Part shown: piece after piece, positions 44,085 to 52,825 of the stretch
Layout of the letters: each line of letters starts with the position of its first letter
How positions within the stretch are numbered: the stretch's first letter is position 1
Made by a program: the position numbers and the translations under genes
From: an uncultured Mycoplasmatota bacterium
GTDB lineage: Bacteria; Bacillota_I; Bacilli_A; RF39; UBA660
Assembly (NCBI GenBank): GCA_947165285.1
Contig: CAMUZS010000001.1
Span: forward strand, 124,001-188,000
Direction: 5' to 3'
DNA length: 64,000 nt
The notes under the pieces: generated by a model
The model's database searches: none
Seen by the model: only the letters and a program-made list of their open reading frames with translations
What the model was told of the DNA's origin: nothing

Positions 44085-45281
44085 TTAAATCATCTCTTTC
44101 AATATCTTTTCTTTATCAGATAATAATTCTACTAATCTATCAATTTCGTCTTTAGTATTATATAAATATAAACTTATTCTAACAGTATTTTTAACACCAA
44201 CTTCATCTTTTAAATTTTTAGCGCAATGATTTCCTGCTCTAACACATATATTATATTTATCTAAATATACAGCAACATCTTGTGAAAAAATACCATCAAC
44301 ATTAAATGCAACAATAGATGCATCACCTTCTAAATCAATTATATCAATATGTTTAATATCAATTAATTTATCAATTAAATACTTTCTTAATTCTTTTTCA
44401 TAACTTGTAATATTATCCATGCCTATTTTATTTAAAAATTTTATTGCCTCTCCTAAACCTATTGCTCCAGCAATATTTGGAGTACCAGCCTCAAGTCTTG
44501 TAGGTAGATTTTTATATACCATAGTTTCAGGTGTTTCAAAAGATTCATTCATTCCTCCACCTAAATTTATTGGTTCTAAGTTTTCTAATAACTCTATTTT
44601 AGCATATAAAACACCAATACCTGTTGGTCCACACATTTTATGTCCAGAAAAAACTAAAAAATCAACATCTAAATCTTGAACATCTATTTTAATATGTGGA
44701 GCACTTTGAGCAGCATCAACAACAACAAATATATTGTTTTGATGTGCAAATTCACATATTTCTTTAATTGGTCTAATATCTCCGATTACATTTGTTATTT
44801 GTGATATTGCTATTACTTTAGTATTTGAAGTAATACTTTTTTTAACATTATCTAAAGTAACATAATGATTTTCATCAAGTGGAATATAATTTATCTTTAC
44901 ACCTAAATCATTGGCTAAATTAAACCAAGGCATAACATTTGATGCATGTTCTGATTTAGTTATTAATATTTCATCACTTGCTTCTAATAAATTCCAAAAA
45001 AATCCATTAGCAATCATATTAAGACCTTGTGTAGCACCACTAGTAAAAACTATTTCTTCTCTATGTTTAGCATTTATAAAATCTTGTACTATATTTCTAG
45101 CACCTTCATATTCCATATCTACTTTAATTGAATTTGCATAATCTCCACGATGTGCATTTGCAGTATATTTTGTATAATAATCAACTATTTTATCTACTAC
45201 ACACTTTGGCTTTAAAGTAGTTGCACCATTATCAAAATATATAAGATCTTGATTTAATATAGGGAAATCTTCACGATTCAT
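44085..45281 (-). CDS. sufS: cysteine desulfurase SufS
   Basis: 398 residues, a class V aminotransferase fold. The PLP lysine lies in FSGHKMCGPTGIGVLYA and the catalytic persulfide Cys in RAGNHCAK; NAHRGDYANSIK and EIVFTSGATQGLN are also conserved. It draws sulfur from cysteine for cluster assembly. AGGAGGTG precedes the ATG, 11 bases past the SufB/D-like gene; it is followed without a gap by sufU. Confidence 0.96.
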   Translation of the reverse strand: MNREDFPILNQDLIYFDNGATTLKPKCVVDKIVDYYTKYTANAHRGDYANSIKVDMEYEGARNIVQDFINAKHREEIVFTSGATQGLNMIANGFFWNLLEASDEILITKSEHASNVMPWFNLANDLGVKINYIPLDENHYVTLDNVKKSITSNTKVIAISQITNVIGDIRPIKEICEFAHQNNIFVVVDAAQSAPHIKIDVQDLDVDFLVFSGHKMCGPTGIGVLYAKIELLENLEPINLGGGMNESFETPETMVYKNLPTRLEAGTPNIAGAIGLGEAIKFLNKIGMDNITSYEKELRKYLIDKLIDIKHIDIIDLEGDASIVAFNVDGIFSQDVAVYLDKYNICVRAGNHCAKNLKDEVGVKNTVRISLYLYNTKDEIDRLVELLSDKEKILKEMI

Positions 45282-45291
45282 ATTTCACCTC

Positions 45292-45957
45292 CTAAAATTT
45301 AATATTTTCTTTTTCTTCTTCCTTAATATTTAATTTTGATATTAAAAAGCCTTTATAAATTAAATTAATAGCTTCTTCTTTATTTAATCCTTTACTTTCT
45401 AAATAAAATAAATAATTATTATCTATTCCTGATATTGTAGCATTATGATTTACATTTACTTCATCAGATGATACTAATAAATTTGGAATAATAACATTAT
45501 TAGTATCATTTAAAGATAAAATTCTAATATTTTCTAACATATCATTATTTGTTATATTTTTATTAATATCTCCAGTAGCTTTTACATTAATAGATCCTTT
45601 TTGGTTAGTTACCCCATAAAAATTTATAATACTTTTATTATCATTACCTAAAATATTCGTATTTATATTACAAATAGATTCTATTGTTTCATATAAACTT
45701 TCATTAAATTCTAAATATGTATTATTATTTACTATTATATCAACATTAATATTTGATATATCTTTATTAAACTTATTATATATTAAATTACTATTATCAT
45801 TTAATATTAATTTTATATTTGTATCTTCTATAGTATCAAAATCATTTATTATTACTTTTCCATCTATTTCAATAGTAATATTTTTTTTAGTAATTTTAAT
45901 ATTTAATTCTTCATTATTTAAATGATAATAATCTTTATCCATTATTATTTTATTCAT
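45292..45957 (-). CDS. truncated SufB/SufD-like cluster-assembly protein
   Basis: 221 residues, about half the length of normal SufD or SufB (about 430). The C-terminal core is clear: VNHNATISGIDNNYLFYLES followed by KGLNKEEAINLIYKGFL, the end of the SufB/D beta-helix domain where the His and Glu lie. The N-terminal half is strand-rich but shorter than usual. No second SufB/D gene follows, so this may be the only partner of SufC here. The ATG at 45957 sits four bases after sufC. Confidence 0.75.
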   Translation of the reverse strand: MNKIIMDKDYYHLNNEELNIKITKKNITIEIDGKVIINDFDTIEDTNIKLILNDNSNLIYNKFNKDISNINVDIIVNNNTYLEFNESLYETIESICNINTNILGNDNKSIINFYGVTNQKGSINVKATGDINKNITNNDMLENIRILSLNDTNNVIIPNLLVSSDEVNVNHNATISGIDNNYLFYLESKGLNKEEAINLIYKGFLISKLNIKEEEKENIKF

Positions 45958-45961
45958 ATTT

Positions 45962-46705
45962 TTAATTACCTTCTACTACATTAGCCTTATTATAACCATC
46001 TTTAGCTATTTTTTGTGCTAATGATATATCACCATTTAAAGTAATAGTATTATTTTCTAATACATGAACAAATTTAGGTTTAATATATTCTAATAAATCA
46101 AGATGATGAGTAATAATTAAAATACTAGGTTTATAAGTTTCATAATATTCATTTATTGATTTAGCAACTAATTTTAATGCATCAACATCTAATCCTGAAT
46201 CTATTTCATCAAGAATAATAAATTTAGGTTTTAACATCCATAAATGAAGAAGTTCATTTTTCTTTCTCTCTCCACCTGACATTCCTTCATTTATATTACG
46301 ATGAATAAATGATATTGGAATATCCAATTTATTACAAACATCTACCATTTCTTGATTTAATTTAAATATATTAATTTGTTCTTTAGAATTTTGTGATAAA
46401 ACTGATCTTATTAATTCAGCATTAGTTACACCTTCAATAGTAATTGGATTTTGATTAAGTAAAAAAATACCTAATTTTGCTCTATTTGTAACACTCATAT
46501 CATTTAATGTTTCATTATTATATTTTATAGTACCAGATGTTATTTGATAATTACTATCACCTAAAATAGTTTTACAAATAGTTGATTTACCTATTCCATT
46601 TGGTCCCATTAAAACATGTATTTCACCATCACCAATACTTAAATTAATATCATGTAATATTTCTTTATCTAAAGTATTTACACTTAAATTATTTATTTCT
46701 AACAT
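45962..46705 (-). CDS. sufC: SUF ATPase SufC
   Basis: 247 residues of the ABC-ATPase type. Walker A GPNGIGKST, the signature MSGGERKKNE, Walker B FIILDEIDSGLDVDAL and the switch histidine in ITHH are all intact and typical of SufC. It drives the SufBCD scaffold. The ATG at 46705 has AGGTGG before it; it heads the operon sufC-sufB/D-sufS-sufU. Confidence 0.95.
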   Translation of the reverse strand: MLEINNLSVNTLDKEILHDINLSIGDGEIHVLMGPNGIGKSTICKTILGDSNYQITSGTIKYNNETLNDMSVTNRAKLGIFLLNQNPITIEGVTNAELIRSVLSQNSKEQINIFKLNQEMVDVCNKLDIPISFIHRNINEGMSGGERKKNELLHLWMLKPKFIILDEIDSGLDVDALKLVAKSINEYYETYKPSILIITHHLDLLEYIKPKFVHVLENNTITLNGDISLAQKIAKDGYNKANVVEGN

Positions 46706-46773
46706 TACAACCACCTGCTTGCTTAAAAATTATACCATAAATTTCTATTTATATACAATATTACTTATTTAAG

Positions 46774-46803
46774 TGAAAAAAGACACTCTATTTAAGAGTG
46801 TCT
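46774..46803 (-). terminator. intrinsic terminator of the serpin gene
   Basis: Nine-bp perfect stem AGACACTCT/AGAGTGTCT with a five-base loop and six or more T on the minus strand, seven bases past the serpin stop. Confidence 0.9.
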
Positions 46804-46810
46804 AATATTA

Positions 46811-48457
46811 TTAATCACCATAATATGAAGTATATTCTATTGGCTCATAAACAGTTCCAGTAAACCAAACTTCTCCACTATCTTTGTCTCTAATAATAAA
46901 CAAATATGGTTTATTAAATGTTAGATCAATAGTTTTTACAGGCACATCATATTTATATTCAAAATAACAATCAAGTGAACCTTTACCACCAACTGCAGTT
47001 GCTGCTGCTGCTTTTATTCCTTCATTTGAAAACTCTATATTTGCCTTATGAGTTGCTTTAGAAATATATGATTTAGAATTTGTTAATTGTGACAAGTTTG
47101 CTTTTTCAGAATCAAATACATCTACAACACCTAATTTTTGTAAATCATTCTTTAACTTCAATTCATAATCAAATTTAAACATTGGTATAAATCCTTCAAT
47201 TTTAGTTATAGTACCTTCTTCAAAACTACTTAATTCAATAGGTTTTAATCCCTTTATAATGGAATTAACATTATTTACATCAATATTATTAATATATGAA
47301 GTTAATTCCTCATTTTTAGGCATAATTCCTACATATTCTAATGTTGTACCATTATATGTTTTTAAATCTTTTCCAAATGCTTTTACATTATTATCATCAT
47401 AAAAATAAAAATCTGTTGAACTACTTATTTGATTATATCCTGATTTAATTTCTTTCATATATTTTTCAATATAAGTCTTTGCATCTGGTTCATTTTCTGG
47501 ATCTCCACATGCACCATCATCTAACCATTTTTGATATTCTTTAGTAACAGTTTCTCTAATACTTTGTTCACCTTTATCTTTTACGATATCGTATTTATTA
47601 ACTGAAGCACCAATTTGAGCAGTTTTTGCTTTCTTTTTCATATTAGAAAATTCTGTTGGTGTATAATCTTGAGAATCTAGGGCAGAAAATCCTGTAAAAT
47701 AGTCTTCATGAGGATAAGAAATATACCAATCTTCATGTTCACTTTGAATCTTATTTACCCATTCCATATCTATTGCTAAAGCATTAACTAAAACAAAATC
47801 TAAATCTGATACATCATCAAATAATCCATCAATTAATTTAAATGTTTTATCACTTACCCATGAATTTATTTTATTTGGTGTTCTAAAACTATCAAATACT
47901 ACACTTCCATTATATTTTTGATTAATTAATGAAATGTAATCATTTTTTATTTCATTTTTAAAACTATCTTTTATAAACATTGCATTAGCAAACGACATAT
48001 TAGAACTATTATTATATTTTTTTGATACATAATCACCAATTAACGCATCAATTTGTTCTTTAGAATCCCCAACAGCTCCATCACTTAACATTGCAAGTGC
48101 ATATTTAATTGATAATGGACTATAAATTTTATTCTTTTGTTCATTTTCAAGTTGTAAAAAATATAAATCAAATTTTTCTAAATCATTACCAGACATTCTA
48201 TAATCTGAATAATACTTATTATTACTTTCTTTAACATTTGTTTGAGCATTATTATTATCATTTTTAAATATTTTATCTTTAAAAGCAAATAATACTCCAC
48301 CAGCAATTAAAACTAATACTATTATAATAGCTACTATTTTTAATCCTTTCTTATTCTTTTTTTCACTTTTTACATTTTCATTGATTGGAACATTTTCTTC
48401 AATTTCTATATCTTGTTGTACTTTAGTATTTTCATTATCTAAATTATTATTTTCCAT
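46811..48457 (-). CDS. membrane-anchored serpin (serine protease inhibitor)
   Basis: 548 residues: a 37-residue charged cytoplasmic end, one helix (about 38-60), then a serpin domain. IYSPLSIKYALAMLSDGAVG and VLVNALAIDMEWV are serpin core blocks; the hinge NEGIKAAAATAVGG (about 478-491) matches the inhibitory hinge EGTxAAAAT; PYLFIIRDKDSGEVWFTG is the C-terminal block. There is an extra stretch of roughly 100 residues near 240-345, so it is longer than usual (about 380-420). The loop carries an unusual Cys. GAGGTAG precedes the ATG. Target protease unknown. Confidence 0.93.
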   Translation of the reverse strand: MENNNLDNENTKVQQDIEIEENVPINENVKSEKKNKKGLKIVAIIIVLVLIAGGVLFAFKDKIFKNDNNNAQTNVKESNNKYYSDYRMSGNDLEKFDLYFLQLENEQKNKIYSPLSIKYALAMLSDGAVGDSKEQIDALIGDYVSKKYNNSSNMSFANAMFIKDSFKNEIKNDYISLINQKYNGSVVFDSFRTPNKINSWVSDKTFKLIDGLFDDVSDLDFVLVNALAIDMEWVNKIQSEHEDWYISYPHEDYFTGFSALDSQDYTPTEFSNMKKKAKTAQIGASVNKYDIVKDKGEQSIRETVTKEYQKWLDDGACGDPENEPDAKTYIEKYMKEIKSGYNQISSSTDFYFYDDNNVKAFGKDLKTYNGTTLEYVGIMPKNEELTSYINNIDVNNVNSIIKGLKPIELSSFEEGTITKIEGFIPMFKFDYELKLKNDLQKLGVVDVFDSEKANLSQLTNSKSYISKATHKANIEFSNEGIKAAAATAVGGKGSLDCYFEYKYDVPVKTIDLTFNKPYLFIIRDKDSGEVWFTGTVYEPIEYTSYYGD

Positions 48458-48481
48458 ATACTACCTCTTTCTATTATATAT

Positions 48482-48512
48482 AATATAACATATTTTTACC
48501 CACCCCCGTCAA
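48482..48512 (-). promoter_or_regulatory. candidate serpin promoter with a G-rich spacer
   Basis: TTGACG (48507-48512), 19-base spacer and TGTTATATT (extended -10, 48482-48490) on the minus strand. The spacer holds GGGGGTGGG, the most GC-rich run outside coding DNA here. The spacing is two bases longer than ideal. Confidence 0.4.
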
Positions 48513-48521
48513 TGTTTTATT

Positions 48522-48550
48522 AAAAAAAATCTTAGCTTTACACTAAGATT
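48522..48550 (-). terminator. terminator overlapping the recO stop codon
   Basis: Stem AATCTTAG/CTAAGATT with a seven-base loop and T-run on the minus strand; the AA of the recO TAA (48549-48551) starts the stem. Confidence 0.85.
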
Positions 48551-49280
48551 ATTTTATAACTAACTTACTTAAAAAATCTTTACTTTTTAAATAGAGCCCA
48601 GTATATCTTTCATAATATCTATTTAAAAAATCATTTATTTCTCTTTTAACAATATCTGATACTTTAATAGATGTAATCGTAGATATATCAATATAATAAT
48701 ACATTCGTATCATTTTAATAGTTTTTAAACTTACCATTGTTTCGTTAGTATAACAATCTTTACAAATATATCCTCCAACATCAGGATCTATAGTAATAAT
48801 ATTTGTAGTTTTAAAACACTTATTACATTTATCTAAATTAAGACCTACTCCTAAATAATCTAAATATTTTAGTTCAATAATATTTGTAATTATTAATGGA
48901 TCTAATTTATCATTTATTTTTTCTAATCCATTTATTAAAATATCAAAAATCTCTGCATCAGCACTTTCATTTAATACTTGATGAGTTAAATCACAAAGAT
49001 AAGACATATATGAAATTAGTTCTATATCTGTTTTAATATTATTAAAATTATTTATTAAATCTACTTGAGTAAGTAAAGATAGCTTTCCTTCTTTATAATA
49101 TATATAAAAATATCCATATGTAAAATTATCAGTTAATGCTCTTAAAGGAGACTTAAGTGATTTAGCACCCTTTGCCATTACTCCAATAAGTCCATGTTCT
49201 TTAGTATATATTTGTAATATTTTAGATGTTTCCTTATATGGTGTATTAGAAAGAATAATACCTCTTACTTTCTCTAACAT
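48549..49280 (-). CDS. recO: DNA repair protein RecO
   Basis: 243 residues. The OB-fold N terminus starts KVRGIILSNTPYKETSKILQ; the four-cysteine zinc finger is CNKC...YICKDC at about 159-184. RecO loads RecA onto SSB-coated DNA with RecR. The start overlaps the ribosome region of yqzL, as in Bacillus era-yqzL-recO. Confidence 0.95.
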   Translation of the reverse strand: MLEKVRGIILSNTPYKETSKILQIYTKEHGLIGVMAKGAKSLKSPLRALTDNFTYGYFYIYYKEGKLSLLTQVDLINNFNNIKTDIELISYMSYLCDLTHQVLNESADAEIFDILINGLEKINDKLDPLIITNIIELKYLDYLGVGLNLDKCNKCFKTTNIITIDPDVGGYICKDCYTNETMVSLKTIKMIRMYYYIDISTITSIKVSDIVKREINDFLNRYYERYTGLYLKSKDFLSKLVIK

Positions 49281-49286
49281 AAAATC

Positions 49287-49376
49287 CTACTTTCTTTTTT
49301 TATACGCTAAATAATACTCTATTTTACCAGTTTTTTTAAATAATTCCCAATAATTTTCTTTTTTCTTATTTATCAT
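49287..49376 (-). CDS. yqzL: YqzL-like very small protein
   Basis: 29 residues, beginning MINKKKENYWELFKKTGKIE and ending YYLAYKKRK. The W-x-L-F-x-x-T-G-x-I-x-x-Y-L-x-Y-K pattern is that of YqzL, the small Bacilli protein encoded between era and recO, and the position is exactly that. AGAGGTG lies six or seven bases before the ATG. The function is unknown. It lies six bases from recO and about 40 from era. Confidence 0.82.
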   Translation of the reverse strand: MINKKKENYWELFKKTGKIEYYLAYKKRK

Positions 49377-49419
49377 GATTATTCACCTCTAATATAATTA
49401 TGAGATGTTTAATCGATTT

Positions 49420-50304
49420 TTATTCTTTTTCAAGTAATCCTAAGTCTTTTAAAGTTGAACCTTTATCTCTCCAATTTTCTATAGTTTTTACATATAATTC
49501 TAAATATACTTTTTTTCCTAATAATTCTTCGATATCTTTACGAGATTCTATACCTACTTCTTTTATTAATGAACCATCTTTACCTATTACAATTTTCTTT
49601 AAAGAATCTCTATCTACTATTATATCTACTCCTACATTAGCAATACTATCTTTTTCTTCAAAAAAAGTAGTAACACAAGCTATGCTATGTGGTATTTCTT
49701 GAGTTAATTTATTAAGTAGTTTCTCTCTAACATATTCAGATATCATAAAACTATTTGAAACATTAGTTATTGAATTTTCATCAAAATATTTTACGTTATC
49801 AGTTAAATAATTTTTAATAACTTCTATTAAACGTTCAATATTATCATCATTTTTTGCGCTTATAGGCACTATTTCTGCAAATGAATATAAATCTTTATAT
49901 GTATTAATTGATTCAAATATTTGCTCATTATTTAACTTATCAATTTTATTTAATACTAATATTACTGGTACATCGGTAGATTTTAAATACTCAATCATTA
50001 AATTATCACCTTTTCCAATACCAGCATGTGCATCTACTACAAATAATATTACATCTATATCTTTAAATAAAGAAGTAGCTTGTTTATTTAATACTTTACC
50101 TAATTTATTAATAGCTTTATGAAGTCCTGGAGTATCTAAAAAAATTATTTGAGAGTTATCATCATTATATACTCCTTGTATGATATTTCTTGTAGTACCA
50201 GATACAGGGGACGTTATACATAAATGACATTGTAAAATACTATTTAATAAAGTTGATTTTCCAACATTTGCTCTTCCTATTATACTTACAAATCCGCTTT
50301 TCAT
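49420..50304 (-). CDS. era: ribosome-maturation GTPase Era
   Basis: 294 residues. GRANVGKSTLLN (G1), the conserved TTRN switch, FLDTPGLH (G3) and LNKIDKL (G4), then a KH domain (about 205-290) with VIGKDGSLIKEVGIESRKDI. Era binds the 3' end of 16S rRNA and works in 30S assembly. AGAAGAG precedes the ATG. Downstream lie yqzL and recO. Confidence 0.97.
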   Translation of the reverse strand: MKSGFVSIIGRANVGKSTLLNSILQCHLCITSPVSGTTRNIIQGVYNDDNSQIIFLDTPGLHKAINKLGKVLNKQATSLFKDIDVILFVVDAHAGIGKGDNLMIEYLKSTDVPVILVLNKIDKLNNEQIFESINTYKDLYSFAEIVPISAKNDDNIERLIEVIKNYLTDNVKYFDENSITNVSNSFMISEYVREKLLNKLTQEIPHSIACVTTFFEEKDSIANVGVDIIVDRDSLKKIVIGKDGSLIKEVGIESRKDIEELLGKKVYLELYVKTIENWRDKGSTLKDLGLLEKE

Positions 50305-50321
50305 TTACTTCTCTTCTTTCT

Positions 50322-50353
50322 TAAAAAAAAGTTAGTGAAATATTTCCCCAACT
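50322..50353 (-). terminator. probable terminator after ybeY
   Basis: AGTT/AACT outer and GAAA/TTTC inner stems with an internal mismatch, then eight T on the minus strand. The TAG of ybeY (50352-50354) overlaps the outer stem. Confidence 0.5.
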
Positions 50354-50789
50354 ATTTTGTTATATTTAAATTATCTAATATTTTATCTTGTAAATCAAAC
50401 ATTATTTTCTCTTCAGCTGCACTCTTTACATGATCATAACCAAGTAAGTGTAAAAGACCATGACATACCAAAAATGATAATTCTCTTTTTTCACTATGAT
50501 TATAAATACTAGCTTGTTCTTTCATTTTAGGAATAGATATATAAATATCCCCTAAAATTCTTATTTCACTTTTAATAGTTTTATTATCCTCTAAAGCAAA
50601 AGATATAACATCAGTAACTTTATCAATATTTCTATATTCTTTATTAATTCTTCTTATTTCATCATTATCAACAAATATTATACTTAAATAAGCATCATTT
50701 GCCTTTTCATGTTCTAATGTACTTTTAATTACATCATTTAAATAATCATAATCTTTATATAGTTTATTATCAATAATATCATAATTCAT
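50352..50789 (-). CDS. ybeY: endoribonuclease YbeY
   Basis: 145 residues. The metal-binding HGLLHLLGYDH motif with three histidines is intact, and NKEYRNIDKVTDVISFALED is the family strand. YbeY trims the 3' end of 16S rRNA and takes part in ribosome quality control. GGAGGTATG precedes the ATG. In Bacillus the next genes are dgkA and cdd; those are absent here and era follows directly. Confidence 0.95.
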   Translation of the reverse strand: MNYDIIDNKLYKDYDYLNDVIKSTLEHEKANDAYLSIIFVDNDEIRRINKEYRNIDKVTDVISFALEDNKTIKSEIRILGDIYISIPKMKEQASIYNHSEKRELSFLVCHGLLHLLGYDHVKSAAEEKIMFDLQDKILDNLNITK

Positions 50790-50794
50790 TTAAA

Positions 50795-51406
50795 CTACAT
50801 ACCTCCAGTTAATTTTAAAATATATAAAACAATAACAGCAAATATTATAATACATATTACATTATAAATAAAGTCACTTTTTAAAAAATCAGGTAATCTT
50901 TTCTTTATAGAATTTAATAACGCGTAAAAGAAATATCCCAATATTCCACCTATTACATTTAATAATATATCATCAACATCAAATGTTCTTCCCATTCTAA
51001 CTTGTAATATTTCAATAGTACAACTTGTAATTAAAGATACTACAAATATTTGAAATAAACTTTTTGACTTAGTATATCTTGCTACAAAATATCCATAAGG
51101 AACAAACAATAATATATTTCCTAAAACATTATATATAAACATAGGACTTCCAATATCATATCTAAATATTTCAGAAAATGGTACTAAATTCATTCCACTA
51201 CCTAAAGAATTTTCAGCACCAGTTAAAAGTTCAAATAAAAGTAAAACATAAACCATAAATAATAAATTTAAAAATTCTTCATAAAAACAAAACTTTTTAT
51301 TACTATTTTTTATTGCAATAAATCTTACAGTAACAAGTATAACAATAAAAATAATTAATTCTGGCCATATTTTTAAAATAGTATTATTTAATGTTTTTAA
51401 AAACAT
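50795..51406 (-). CDS. VanZ-family membrane protein
   Basis: 203 residues with five membrane helices. The family region MNLVPFSEI...GNILLFVPYGYF and the EILQVRMGRTFDVDDILLN stretch are clear. VanZ proteins give low-level glycopeptide tolerance in some settings, but in general their function is unknown. AGGAGTTG precedes the ATG. It lies where phoH and yqfF are in Bacillus. Confidence 0.88.
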   Translation of the reverse strand: MFLKTLNNTILKIWPELIIFIVILVTVRFIAIKNSNKKFCFYEEFLNLLFMVYVLLLFELLTGAENSLGSGMNLVPFSEIFRYDIGSPMFIYNVLGNILLFVPYGYFVARYTKSKSLFQIFVVSLITSCTIEILQVRMGRTFDVDDILLNVIGGILGYFFYALLNSIKKRLPDFLKSDFIYNVICIIIFAVIVLYILKLTGGM

Positions 51407-51431
51407 ATATAGTCAACTCCTATTTATTAAA

Positions 51432-52544
51432 TTAATATGTAACTTGTTTACTAATAAGTTTTTCTACTGTTACAAATAATTCTATATTTATTTTACTATC
51501 ATTTACTTCTTTTTTCAAAGTATTTTTTTGTAATATTTTCTCATCTTCTTTTAAACTTAAATTTAATTTTTCTGTTACCATATCATTTATTTTCTTTTCA
51601 AGTTCTTCATCACTATATTCTAATATATCTTCAACATATTCATATTCTTTTACTAAAATAATCTTTTTTCCAAGTAATGATATAATTTCATTATAATCAC
51701 TATCATATTTTTTTAATCTACTTTTAAATATTTTATAATCCCTATTATCATATTCTATTATAATATTATTTCTTTTTTTACCAGTATATCTTTTTTTTAA
51801 ATATGTAGTTGGAATTTCAATTGAAACATTATACCATTTTTCAGCATAAACTTTACCACTTGCACAAACATCTGCTTTTTCTTCTTCATTTAATGTAATA
51901 TGTCCTGTAATTAAAATATCATTTTCATGAACTATTTGATTATTTTTTGCCATTACTATACCCTTATTAGATATTATTTTACTTATCATTCCATCACTTG
52001 AGGCAATAACATTACACTTTCCTTCACTTATATTATTATTTTCTTTTTTTCTTTCTTCTAATTTAATATTATAAGTCATACCAATACTTTCAATTTCTAA
52101 CCATTCTAATTTATCTTTATAATCATTTAATATCTTTTCTTTAATTTCTTTAATCTTTATAAAATCTTTTTTTAGTGTTAATCTTTTAATATCATATTGA
52201 TCTAATATTTTAGTTAATTCTTTTACTAATTCTTTATTATTTGATTGAATATTTACATTTACAATCACATTACTTAAAAATATAAATAATATACTTCCCA
52301 ATATAAAGAAAATAATATTATTTATATTATTTTTTATTTTAATTAATAAATTTTTAAAAGTACTATCATTTAATATATCTATTTTATATATTTTTTTAAT
52401 ATTTTCTAAATCATCTTTAATAATATTACAAATGATAAAATCTTTATATATTTTTATATTATATAATTTAATATGATAATAAAAAGTAATTTTTATTAAA
52501 GTATCAATATCATTACAATATATTTTTATTAATAAATTATTCAT
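51432..52544 (-). CDS. yqfD: sporulation protein YqfD
   Basis: 370 residues. N-terminal soluble part (about 1-75), one membrane helix (about 80-100), then the extracytoplasmic YqfD domain with CNVIASSDGMISKIISNKG, VHENDILITGHITLN and the KWYNVSIEIPTTYLKK block. YqfD is required for late sporulation in Bacillus. The ATG at 52544 overlaps yqfC by eight bases; GAAAGTG precedes it. Confidence 0.9.
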   Translation of the reverse strand: MNNLLIKIYCNDIDTLIKITFYYHIKLYNIKIYKDFIICNIIKDDLENIKKIYKIDILNDSTFKNLLIKIKNNINNIIFFILGSILFIFLSNVIVNVNIQSNNKELVKELTKILDQYDIKRLTLKKDFIKIKEIKEKILNDYKDKLEWLEIESIGMTYNIKLEERKKENNNISEGKCNVIASSDGMISKIISNKGIVMAKNNQIVHENDILITGHITLNEEEKADVCASGKVYAEKWYNVSIEIPTTYLKKRYTGKKRNNIIIEYDNRDYKIFKSRLKKYDSDYNEIISLLGKKIILVKEYEYVEDILEYSDEELEKKINDMVTEKLNLSLKEDEKILQKNTLKKEVNDSKINIELFVTVEKLISKQVTY

Positions 52545-52779
52545 AAAAATTAACACTTTCTATATTACCTTTAAATAATATTTCTTTATTTAATGATTTA
52601 ATAGGAATAAAATTATTACCTTTTATTTCTATTTTTTTATTATTAAAATACAATATAATTAAATTAGATGATATATTATCAATTTTAGTAATATTATATA
52701 AATATATTTTATTATCAAATATTGATATAAAATTATCATTATCATATAAAAAGTTTTTTAAATTAGAAAATATATGCAT
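52537..52779 (-). CDS. yqfC: YabP/YqfC-family sporulation protein
   Basis: 80 residues. The short strand-rich pattern FISIFDNKIYLYNITKIDNI, IILYFNNKKIEIKGNNF, IKSLNKEILFKGNIESV is that of YqfC/YabP. It always pairs with yqfD, as here with an overlap. ATAAGGTG precedes the ATG. Mother-cell expressed in Bacillus. Confidence 0.88.
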   Translation of the reverse strand: MHIFSNLKNFLYDNDNFISIFDNKIYLYNITKIDNISSNLIILYFNNKKIEIKGNNFIPIKSLNKEILFKGNIESVNFYE

Positions 52780-52825
52780 TATATCACCTTATTAATTTTA
52801 TGAATATAAATTAGTATTTATTAAT

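Noticed and set aside
49400-49702. Plus-strand frame opposite era
   Set aside because: Era is a clear gene on the other strand and the frame has no start signal.
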